Shown: piece after piece, positions 51,047 to 62,500 of the stretch
Layout of the letters: each line of letters begins with the position of its first letter
How positions within the stretch are numbered: the first letter of the stretch is position 1
NCBI GenBank assembly: GCA_947044365.1
Contig: OX345637.1
Location: 1,116,001-1,180,000, forward strand
DNA: 64,000 nt
From: Petrosia ficiformis
Lineage: Eukaryota; Porifera; Demospongiae; Haplosclerida; Petrosiidae
Direction of reading: 5' to 3'
The notes under the pieces: model-generated
The model's database searches: none
Seen by the model: the letters and a program-made list of their open reading frames with translations, nothing else
What the model was told of the DNA's origin: nothing
Made by a program: the position numbers and the translations under genes

Positions 51047-53301
51047 TCAATTAACATTAGTTGCAGGAGGTTGATTAGATGTATCTCCATTCACTTCTGA
51101 ATCATGTGGTGCATTATCTCTCAGTCCCACATTTTCATAATTCTCAAGTGATTCATATGTATGATCCACTGTTTCATCTGGTGAAAATTCAAATTTTCCA
51201 TAAGCTGTGTTACTTGTAAGTTTAATATTAACAATCTCTGGACTGTGTGTTGAAATTGATAATAGTTATTGTTAATATCATACTATTATAACACATTAAA
51301 CTTACTTGTTTTCATTATTGCCAGTTATGTCTAACCTAAAAAAAGAAAGTTGAAATAGAATAATTAATACTACTGCTATAAATAATTACTAAGTGTATCA
51401 TTAAACAATTCTTCAAGTAAATATTTTTTGTAGAATCAGGTTTTACATATGATGGAAAGTAGTACAACTTTCAAAATTTATGCCTTCATTCAATACTCCT
51501 GAGTGTATGTAACAAGAGGCTCAAATAAAGAATAGGCAATGAAATACATGATCTCTTCCAGATAATTTAATGGAAACATGTTTCAAACGTAAAAAGAGTA
51601 ACATCAGCATCGATGAAAATTATCATAAACTCCTATAATTATATGTCATACCTTCTTTTCTTTGACTTGAGACGGAAGTAAAATGCTACTATTATGATGA
51701 CTACAACACATATGAACACAATACATCCCACAGCTAAAACACTTCCTATAATCACTCCCAATGAAGTAGTGGATTGTGTTGACATTATTGTAGGCATAGA
51801 TGTCAAAGAAGTGGACTGTGTTGTATGTGTAGATATAGTCGATGGTATTTGACATATTTCATCATTAATACTGTTCAAAGGAACTGGACAAGTGGGATCA
51901 AATGTCACTAGAACAGGTCCAGTTGTTACACTAGCTCCATTTAGTACCCATTCTTCAATCCACAATACTATCTGAGTGGAGGAAATAGAACCAAAATTAA
52001 ATACTTGAGCTCTATAAACAGCTTGTGTTGGATTTTGTGCATCACATAAGAGCATTTCTTGAGTTATGAAGATGTCCAGAAATCCACATTCACAATAATG
52101 TTGTAAAGTATCAACGACTGCTGAACGAATAAAAGACTTTATAGAATTTTCAGTTGCTACCTGCAGAAATAATTAAGAAATTTTCACAACATTTATTTAA
52201 TATAAAATAAAATGTATTTACAGTCCATTCTTGACATGAAGCGAAAGGTTCTGCTCTTAATTGAAACAAAGAACTTTCTGGTTCTGAATAAAAGAATTAC
52301 ATTGAAAGACATAGTAATATATCAGCAGCTCACCTTGAACAACTACTGCACTAGTAAATGCTCCCTGTCCAGCATTCGTACTTGCTGATATAGATACACT
52401 ATAAGATTTATCAGGATCTAGTCCACCTATAACTACACTACTATCAGTAGCTGGTACTAATAAACTTGATATTTGTCTCTTCCTGTTGACACTTTCTTGG
52501 TAGAGTATTAAATATGACTGAATGAATCCTCTTGCTTCAGTGATTGGTATAAGAGACCAACTGATATTCATATGAGTACCATTTAGTCTTAAAACACTGA
52601 TATTAGTTGGAATTGGAGGTTCTGTAATAGGTAAAGTGAAATAAATAGTTATCCATGAACAATGTGAAAAGAATCATACTTACTGCCTTCTCTTGTGAAA
52701 AATACTGTTGTGTTAGATTGTCCTTCTTGTCCAACATCGTTCAATGCTTTTACAGTTACTCCATAAGGTATCTCTCCAGCTTTACAATAATTAAATAGTT
52801 ATTAAAAGATAAATTAAGATTAAAGCACTCACCAAATCCATTAACTATCACTTGTAAGTCACTAGATACACTGATGTCTCTATTGTATATTTCTCTTCCT
52901 TCATATAAACTAACAGACACAATATAATGTGTAATATTACCATTAGCTTCTTCTTGTGGTACTGGTGACCATGTGATTTGTACAGTACTTGTATTCAATA
53001 CATTTACATTAATTGTTGACACCGTTCCAGGCACTATATATAAAAAGCAATAAGAATTATAAGTAACTTTAATGACATTTCTCTATGAATTATTTCAAAT
53101 ACTACCTATACATCTGTATACCATAATTATAACCGTAAATCCACGGGCTATAAATTTTGCGTTATTTGTAAAAACTGACATAAATACAGCTCTTTGTATT
53201 TTGCTTCATAGTGGGTCCAACGTTAACCTCATGACCTTGTTCGAATACTTTTTAGATTTTGAAGACTCTACATCTTCATTGAAAATGTTTTTTTATACTC
53301 T

Positions 53302-53382
<81 letters not shown>

Positions 53383-54432
53383 TATATATATATAATTATA
53401 TATATGTGCAAATTATCACAAGGGTCTGTTCATGTTATATTGAGACAAAGGTATAGACTATGTGAGTGAGGGATCATAATAATTTGACACCAAGTTGAAA
53501 ACTGGTCTACAAATCTTATGAAATTTTGAAACTGGACTAATCCATAGATTCTTATCAGCTTTATTATTATTATCATTACTATCATATTGACCTTTTACTG
53601 CAACATCATCAATTGTTGTAATATTATTTTTGATATTTATATATAGACTCACATCATCCATCTTCATCCATGTTACATTAGGTTGTTGAACTAGTCCTTC
53701 AACTACTCTAACACTACATGTCATGTTAAAACTCTGACCAACTTCAGTATAACCACTAGTTGAGATGTTTACTTCAAGAGGAGGCAATTCTAGAATGGAA
53801 GAGAGACAGTCAGTGTTGTATATTGCTATTATTATTATGTTGTTGTTGTTGTTGTTTTTAAAGATTATATATATTATTGAACATTATTATTAATATTGTA
53901 TTATTATATCGTTTGGTTCCTTATGTAAAATATTATATATAATTATAATTATAATTGAAATTTTATATACTCAATCTTATTATTATTGTTGTTGTTTTGT
54001 TAATTATTAATATTATTATTATTACTAATTATTATTGTTATTATTAATTGGTAGTATTTATACCTTCTACAATGATATTCTCAGTGATGTTATTGACTGC
54101 ATTATACATCACGTTATCAGTAGACGATATATTCATCACACAGAGGTATATACCCTGATCATCAAATGGTCCCTCATCACCATTATCAACCGGATAGAAT
54201 ATTAGAACACTCTCAAATGTTTTGTTACTAATCATCTCAGCTGGTAACACTGTCACACGACCATCATTAGTACTAGTGATAGTCTCATTATTAGGATTAA
54301 TCCAAGAAACCATAGCAGAGACAGGTGTGTTCACTAAACTGGATAGTGTAGCAGTACAAGTGATGTTGAGAGGTGTACTTTCATATATAGTATCATTAGG
54401 ATATACAACTAGTGATATTTCTGGAGAAGGAA
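51047..54432 (-). CDS. Gene 4: 5'-truncated Ig/FN3 receptor
   Basis: Exons: B-type Ig 54064-54432, chimeric A/E half-Ig 53592-53789, FN3-d 52833-53033 and 52684-52779, FN3-e 52334-52621, stalk 1 52222-52283, stalk 2 with helix 51652-52160, microexon 51306-51335, tail 51047-51242. The exons sum to a continuous frame with phase-1 ends, and the tail keeps all three tyrosines with two extra residues (H-D-S) before E-V-N. No signal peptide or further Ig exon was found between 54433 and the neighbouring ephrin-like gene, so the gene has lost its head, uses an undetected first exon, or is a decaying copy. FN3-a, b and c are missing. Confidence 0.65.
53302..53400. repeat. (TA)n tract
   Basis: About 75 bp of pure TA followed by an AATTATATATATAATTATAT palindrome, in the intron upstream of FN3-d of gene 4. 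It directly follows a half copy of the foldback element. Confidence 0.92.
53592..53789 (-). pseudogene. Chimeric half-Ig exon: front of an A exon fused to the end of an E exon
   Basis: It opens as an A-type Ig ([20 protein letters not shown]) and follows that type up to W-M-K-M-D-D. It then continues into the closing strand of an E-type exon (D-D-V-A-V-K-G before the donor GTCAATATG). The second core cysteine is lost, so it cannot form a normal Ig fold, yet 198 nt keeps phase 1-1. An internal GTGAGT at 53651 is a competing donor that would shift the frame. Confidence 0.7.
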
Positions 54433-55595
54433 CTGTAAAGAGAAGTATGGAAATAGTATACTATAGTTTGTAATAATGAATATAGCTACTAATTACAATA
54501 GAGCAAAATAAGAAGATTCAAATTAATGATATTCAATGAAATTGCAATTTAAAATTATGGTTCGAAGTAGTGCTGCTTTATATAGTGTGAATAAACTTGT
54601 AGTTATAGTATGTCGAGTGTCTCACAATTAGTTGATTGGTTGTTCTAAACAATTTGATTGGTTATATGAGTTTCATCTGCTTAATAGTGCTTTTTCATGT
54701 TCTGTATGAAGTAGCCAATACTATAATTGAAAATACAATGTTTACGAAAACATGTTTATCATGTTCTTAATAGAAAGTAGGTGTACTATCCATTAGGAAT
54801 ATAATATCATGTTTATGATGGAAGTTTAAAACTATCATTATATATGTTCCCAAAGGATTGTACATCTGTATAATAATCATGTTAATAACTGAACTAAAAC
54901 TGTAACTTTATTATGGCATGTACCTTATACTAGTCATTATAGATGAAGATAAAAAGAAATTAATTATTACTACTTGTAATCATTACCTAGCAAGAAAACA
55001 AATTAGCATTCTTTTATATACAGTCTCATGCAGGAGGAATTGAAACTCATGTAACCGAATGACGGTGCTTGTAGGCAATTGGAACTAATAGCTATTTTAC
55101 CTGATATATATTCATAAAGGTCTACAAATCTTTTAAAAAAGTAAGAAGAGTTGATAAACAAATTAATTACTATAATAGGCTGTCGTGTTCCAGGCATGAG
55201 AAGTCAGCCATGATTACTGAATGATAGTACCACAAAGCAATCATAGGGATCGTTTTTTTCCATATATCTTGTTTGATTTTGTTGTTGATAAGTGATATTT
55301 TATATCATTATAAAAGCATTTCTTTTACTAACAGGTTAGTTTGTGTCCTCATGAATAACTAAGTGAATTGATATGGTGGGAGATGGAGATGAGTATTGAC
55401 AGGTTTGATAATCAGGATTCCACAGTAATCACAGTTTACATGTGATCACTTCCTATATATACTATCAATTTACATAACAGTGCACAAGTAGTCTGTATGG
55501 CTCAGCACTTTACATGCATGATGCAGCAATTTGTGTAAGCTGCACCCCTATTCGGTCATGAAGTCAATAATATTGACTATCTGTTACTTTAACAG
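54433..55595. other. Stretch between gene 4 and the ephrin-like gene
   Basis: No exon with a signal peptide was found here on the minus strand. It contains a truncated copy of the TA-flanked short repeat at about 55081-55270. The frame at 55003-55197 is within or next to that repeat. Confidence 0.5.
55081..55270 (+). mobile_element. Truncated TA-flanked short repeat element
   Basis: Matches the right half of the copy at 13364 (the TATAATAGGCTG stretch, TGATTACTGAATGAT, GCAATCATAGGGAT) but lacks the GGCCC hairpin end. Confidence 0.6.
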
Positions 55596-58183
55596 TTAAT
55601 TATCACAATCATCCTTTATAGTTATCATACTTATAGTTTGCTTACTAATTTCAGAAACCACATTTAATGAAAATTTGTATCCATTTGTACAAGGTGTATT
55701 CCCTATGGCTTCAGCATTATTGCTTTCATATACTACAAGATATGAGATAAAATATAAAGCCTTTATAATTATACTGGAAGTATATTAATACAATTTATAT
55801 GAATATAATACCATGAATGACTCATTTGTGCATAACTCTCATAATAATTAAATGATTGTACCAAAGTAAACTTCCATCACGTATTGGGAGGAGACATTTA
55901 TAACAAAGAATTAACTCCAAAGCTGAAAGCAGCACAAGCTAAGATTTAATGAAGGGTATTACAATCATGCACACTTTAGGTCTCCAAAATAATAGTATAA
56001 TGAATAATGAGCAGGTTGTAATCATGATAACTATCTTGATGGTCTTAAAAATTTATAATTTTGTTTATTGGATAAGATCTTCCAGCACAGTTATAGACAT
56101 ATGTATATATATATAATAGTGCACTTACATCCAAAGTAGTAACTATTTCCTATCTGATAATCAACCACTCCATTCACACCACCACTTGATTTCACACTAA
56201 TTGTTAGTATAGAATTATAACAGTGACCTTTAAAGTAAACAGAGCAGGTTCATTACTCAACTATTGAAATATAGCACCATAATTGTAAAATAATGATTTT
56301 TGCAATGCTACTTGCATGGTTACATCACACATATTGGACCACGTCCCATGAAAACAAATCATTTTCAATAGAAAATGTATTATAAATGAAGACCAGTGCC
56401 TACATTCATGAGCACTATATGTAAAATATTGCATATCAGCATTGAATTGTGGGAATAGAAAGTGCAGAACATTTGCTGTGTTCTTCAGTTTGAAAACTCT
56501 CCCGGGGTTCAAGTCAAGCTAATGTCACCATGTCCAAACTTTCTACTTGTAAAACTGCTGCTATTTCTTCTTTGACGCAGAGCCAGGCAGCAACTTGTTG
56601 AGTCAGAAGATATTCCTGGAGCCTCAGCGAACGGTCGTAACCCTAGTGAAGTTCATGTTGTGGAGTTCAAGCATTGGTTAAATTTAAGTGTGGTGGTAAT
56701 ACAACATCTGGAAGAAAGCAGGACCTTGCTAAGCAGTGAGTAGACTTGGCAACAGTAACTAATGTGAACTCAAAAAAGTTTTCAAAACAGACTTTCCGTT
56801 CGCATACTTTGATGATGATATAGGGTATTCTATAATGCTAATACTTATGAATATAGGCCCCGGTCTTCATTCATAAATATAGTTCTATTGGGAAAGATTT
56901 TTTTAATTGATACAAAGTCGGCATGATCCAATATGTTACACACAACATTTCAATAATTTATGTGCCATTCTCATTCAATTTCCATTTTATTAATCAAGTT
57001 ATAATTTTATTCACTGTTGTTTTCCTTTTGTGAATTAATGTTGACAAAATGGGAAAATTTGTGATTACTGAAATGACAATTTTTGTTTTGTTTAACTAAG
57101 CTATATCCACTATAATATATTCAACGATTACACTAATAATAACAAGTACTTTGTCAAATGATTATGCTGTCTTGATAATGATACAGAATTCTTTAATTTT
57201 TATTACCAATTTCAATATGATCTCCATATAGAGGGAAAGTACAGTCATTATATTCCTCCTCGTCCACCAAGTTGTACAGTGCATAGGTACTATAATTACT
57301 GGTGCAATAGACCTTCAACAGGTCTCCAAAGACTATATCAATACCACTATAAAATGTTGAAATCATTAATTTTATTTCTTAAATTAAATTTATGTCAATC
57401 CTTCCTATATAAACTAAATCACTAATTATAGTTATATACTGCAGTACCAAACTGAGCTGGTCTATTGTACTCATATAAGTATGTTAAATGGTCCAGTCAG
57501 GTGGTATTGTACAGTAATTAAATGATAATTATTATTCCTAAAATTCTTTTACAATTTTGGTAAATGATGCATCAGTAACACTTTCAATTATTGAGTATGA
57601 TACAAGTATATTATGTCATATATGTCAGTCAACCTTGCTATATATGTAAATGTAACCTTTTTAAATATGTACTCTATGCTATAAAAATAATTATTCATCA
57701 GATATACATGTCAGATTTATTATCAAGATACATAATTATATTATACTCGCTGTTTAACTTAGAACCCTGTAAAGGTATGTTTAATCAAAATTCAAATTGT
57801 ACCAAGACAGTACTTATACACTTCTACAGATCTAGTGGTGGAACAGCCAGACAGCTCTGTTAGACCATGTACTGTATGAGCCTAATAAGCAATTAGGTTT
57901 GTATGAAGTTCTAATAACAATAACTATGCTAATATCTACATAATGTATACTCATTGTGAAGTTTAGACTTATCTGGTACTGAAGCCTGAATAAGTACCCA
58001 GTGCTCAGTGAACTGAAACACAATACAAACCACAACTCATAAATAAATAATTACTTTGCCGCGGACTCACCTATCATAATACTTAGATAGTTCTTCCTTC
58101 TTGAGTGTTATATTATAAGTCTCTCCAGACGATAGACTAAATATCAGCAACAAAACAATACATCTCGATACCAGCATGTTCAT
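55596..58183 (-). CDS. Ephrin-like secreted protein, four exons
   Basis: Exons 58071-58183, 57207-57346, 56129-56227 and 55596-55732 sum to 489 nt, a 162-residue protein. All junctions have GT/AG sites and phases match. Residues 1-20 form a signal peptide (MNMLVSRCIVLLLIFSLSSG). The rest matches the ephrin receptor-binding domain, a cupredoxin-like fold: G-D-L-L-K-V-Y-C, then Y-A-L-Y-N-L-V-D-E-E-E-Y-N-D-C, then G-H-C, then L-T-I-S-V-K, S-Y-Y-F-G and T-P-C-x-x-G-Y-K-F-S-L-N-V. The four family cysteines are present with a fifth near the end. No GPI signal or transmembrane segment follows, so this model is secreted. A GTAAGC inside the last exon could splice to an unseen anchor exon. Ephrins bind Eph receptor tyrosine kinases; no Eph gene is in the window. 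It is not related to the receptors around it. Confidence 0.75.
56576..56742 (+). pseudogene. SAP-domain-like remnant in an intron of the ephrin-like gene
   Basis: The plus strand reads RRARQQLVESEDIPGASANG then R-N-P-S-E-V-H-V-V-E-F-K-H-W-L. After a one-base shift it continues G-G-N-T-T-S-G-R-K-Q-D-L-A-K. The pattern P-G-A-S, L/F-K-x-W-L, G-K/R-K-x-D-L resembles the N-terminal SAP-like segment of many invertebrate element-associated proteins. Frameshifted and short, so a dead fragment. Confidence 0.4.
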
Positions 58184-59565
58184 TCTTCCTGCTATACGAG
58201 TCTTTACTCAGGGGTGTGGCTTGTGAATCATGACTTTTCAACACTTATGATAATGCAGCATGCATCATTGGCAGAACATAGATAATTATAATGAATATTT
58301 TGACATCAGAAGTACTAAATCTAATGATCTTCTTTCTCCTTTTATTAATGTAGAAGTTTATAATATAATAAATTATACATCCTACCTCTAGAACTTGTTT
58401 CAGTTGTTTGTTTGTATCTAAGTATTTTCACATGCTTGTCTTTTAATACACAAATCATTTTGACTCAGACGATCCCATGATCATTTTGACTTAACTACAG
58501 ACTTTGTGTAAGAATGTTGCAAACTCATGTGATTGGCTAACTATCACAATGGTGATGTGACAGTTGTTTTAGTCATTGCTCTATAATAACACTTCATAGT
58601 AAGTTACTATTGTCATTCAGGATGCTAATTGTACACTACACTTCATCGATGGACTATACAAAATTAATGCGGAATTGTTGATAATATACATATATATATA
58701 TATATATACATGTATAATTATATATATATATATAATATATATGTATATATATATATATAATATATATAGCTATATGAGATGTGCATGCATGGCAAATTCC
58801 TTTTAAAGTAAAGGGAACTCTTTACAAGTGGCGACAGTATTATAACCAATTCAATAATTGAACAAAGTTATTGTTTTTGAACCCGGGGGTGTATAATAAG
58901 TTACTTGATTCATGTTGTATATGGTCATCTATTTTCTGCAGCATTTCAAAAATCATTATCAAAAATCACCCATGCACACACCATGGCATATATATGTATA
59001 TGCAATAGCATGGGTGGGAGTGGAATTTAAGATAATCTCATATGTATTATCTGTTGTGTCTAAAGTGGCAGTTAGATATCAATAGGCAAAGTGAAATTTG
59101 CCACTTCAGTAAGAAGAGAGGAAGCCAGCTAATGGTCATATGTCTACTACTGTAAAAACTTCCTGTTCTATACTATAAATAGTATTGAGTATAGCCAACC
59201 TTTAACATTGCTTCAATTTTATACCTATATATATAATATATTCTTTAGATGCAATGATGCCAATAGCAATAGAGTCACTAGTGCTGAGCAATTACACATT
59301 TTGTATTGCCGTTCGTAGTGAAAGGTGTGTCTATAATCGCTATATACAATATTAGAGATTAATAGTATTCATTATAATTATTTTGTGAAATCAAATAAAC
59401 AAAGAATTTAATAAAATTATCAAATAATATCTAATTAAACTGAGACATTGAAAATGATTAATTATACTGTTGCATAAAACTACTATTAGTTCTATTATCA
59501 ACAAGACATACTAGTTCCATTAAAACACATGTAAAAATACATATAATAGACTATCTATGTGTATA
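58184..59565. other. Stretch between the ephrin-like gene and gene 5
   Basis: No gene seen. It holds the presumed promoter of the ephrin-like gene at its left end, a (TA)n-rich patch at 58685-58770, and the 3' flank of gene 5 at its right end. Confidence 0.55.
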
Positions 59566-62500
59566 TCAATTTACATTAACTGCAGGAGGTTGATTAGATG
59601 TATCTCCATTCACTTCTTGTGATGCATTATCTCTCAGTCCCACATTTTCATAATCCTCTAATGATTCATATGTATGATCCACTCTTTCATCTGGTGAAAA
59701 TTCAAATTTTCCATAAGCTGTGTTACTCGTAAGTTCAATATTAACAATCTCTGGACTGTGTGTTGAAATTGATAATAGTAACATAATTAAGTACTAAATA
59801 TCATTGCATACTAAACTTACTTGTTTTCATCATTGCTAGTTATGTGCAACCTAAAAAAGGAAGTTGAAATAGAATAATTCATGCTATAATTATTACTATA
59901 AACTGAATTATCACTAAATGTATGTATTAATCATTTGTACAATTCAAATAATTACTTTAAGTTGTATACAACAGGAAAATGGACAATTTTTGCTAAATTT
60001 AGCATTTTTACTCAATTTGTTTTAGGAAAAATGGACAATTTTGATGGTTTACACTAAATTTAGCATTTTTATTAAGGTTTTTGGAAAACCTTTTTAGCAC
60101 TGCAACTGATTATGAGATAACATCCTTATTTCTTCAAAAGTTCTGAATTTTTCAACAAATCTAAGTTCCTGATTTTATTGTTAATACATGCAATATGAGG
60201 CTCAAATAAAGAATAGACAATGAAACTCATGATTTATTTAATGTACAAATTATTCAAAATTATATCTACACCTGTAATATCAGCATGGATTGAAATTATC
60301 TGATAATCATAATATATGCTAGAGTTATGTCTAAAACTCTAAATACATGGTACATCACACACACATACATACATACAACATACATACATACACACATACA
60401 TACATTAAAAAACATTCATACATATTACATACATACATACATACATACAATTAAAATAATTTTTTAAACATTATCTGAACCTTCTGCATCATGTCATACC
60501 TTCCTTTCTTTGACTTGAGACGAAAGTAAAATGCTATTATTATGATGACTACAACACATATGAACACAATACATCCCCCAGCTATTGCACTTCCTATAAT
60601 CACTCCCAATGAAGAAGTGGATTGTTTTGTTGGTGTTGATGGCGATGTAGTCATTGGTAGTTGACATATTTCATCATTAATACTGTTCAATAGAACTGGA
60701 CATGTGGGATCAAATGTCACTAGAATAGGTCCACTTGTTACACTAGCTCCATTTAATACCCATTCTTCAATCCATGATACTATCTGAGTAGAAGAAATAG
60801 AACCAAAATTAAATACTTGAGCTCTATAAACAGCTTGTGTTGGATTTTGTGTATCACATAAGAGCATTTCTTGAGTTATGAAGATGTCCAGAAATCCACA
60901 TTCACAATACTCTTGTAAAGTATCAACGACTGCTGAACGAATAAATGACTTAATAGAATTTTCAGTTGATACCTGCAGAAATAATTAAGAATGTTTCACA
61001 ATGATTATTTAAATAACAAGTGTATATAGAGAAAAAAAGTATCCCTATGATTGCTTTATGGTGTCCAGCATTCAGTAATCATGGTTGACTTTAACATCAG
61101 CCTATTATAGTTATTATTTTGATTATCTACTCTGTTTACCTTTTAAAGAACCTTGTAGAACTTTAAGAATATATTTCAGGTAGAATAGCTAGCTATTAGT
61201 TCTAGTTTCTACGTAAGTTACACAGCTTTCTTTCTGCTTGTGTGTAGAGCTTGAGCGCGCGATCTCTTACGCGCCACGCCCATTAATTGACCGAGCCCCC
61301 CGGGAATGATGTAACTTCCTTAACTACGTATACAACGCATACTCGCGTAAGTGACACAAGAAAAAAAAAAAATATAATTATAGTTCGAACCCGTGGGAAA
61401 GCAATCATAGGGATGGCCCTGCGGGCCATAAAAATTTATTTACAGTCCATTCTTGACATGAAGTGAAAGGTTCTGCTCTTAATTGAAACAAAGAACTTTC
61501 TGGTTCTGAAGAGAAGAATTACATTCATTTGAAAGTTATATTCATAAAACAGCCGCTTACGTTCAACAACTACTTCACTAGTAAATGCTCCCTGTCCAGC
61601 ATTAGTACTTGCTGATATAGATACACTATAAGATTCATCAGGATCTAGTCCACCTATAACTACACTACTGTCAGTAGCTGGTACAGATACACTTGATATT
61701 TGTCTCTTCCTGTTGGCAATTTCTTGGTAGAGTATTAAATATGACTGAATGAATCCTCTAGCTTCAATGATTGGTATAAGAGACCAACTGATATTCATAT
61801 GAGTACCATTGAGTCTTAAGACACTGATATTAGTTGGAACAGGAGGAACTGAATTAGGTAATGTAAAACAAATAGTTATTCATAAGAAGTGTGAAAAGAA
61901 TCTTACTTACCACCTTCTCTTGTGAAAAATACTGTTGTGTTGGATAGTCCTCCTTGTCCAAGTTCATTCAATGTTTTTACAGTAACTTCATAAGGAATTT
62001 CTCCAGCTTTAAGAAGAATAATTGTAAGTTAATATATTTAAATTAATGGAAAGCACTCACCAAATCCATTAACTATCACTTGTAAGTCCCTAGATACACT
62101 GATGTTTCTATTATATAATTCTCTTCCTTCATATAAACTAACAGACACAATATAATGTGTAATATTACCATTAGCTTCTTCTTGTGGTACTGGTAACCAT
62201 GTGATTTGTACAGTACTTGTATTCAATACATTCACATTAACTGTTGACACTGTTCCAGGCACTATATACAAAAAGCAATAAGAATTACAAGTAACTTTAA
62301 TGACATTTCTCTATGAATTATGTCAAATACTACCTATACCTCTATATACCATATAGCCCTAAATCCACAGGCTATAAATTTCGCGTTATTTGTGAAAACT
62401 GACATAAATACAGCTCTTTGTATTTTGCTTCATAGCAGTTCCAACGTTAACCTCATGACCTTGACCTTTTTCAATTTTGACGTCCCTACATCTCTCATTT

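Noticed and set aside
59566..59755. ITAM or ITIM in the receptor tail
   Set aside because: The two YxxL/V-like sites are only a few residues apart and the -2 residue is not hydrophobic, so neither consensus fits.
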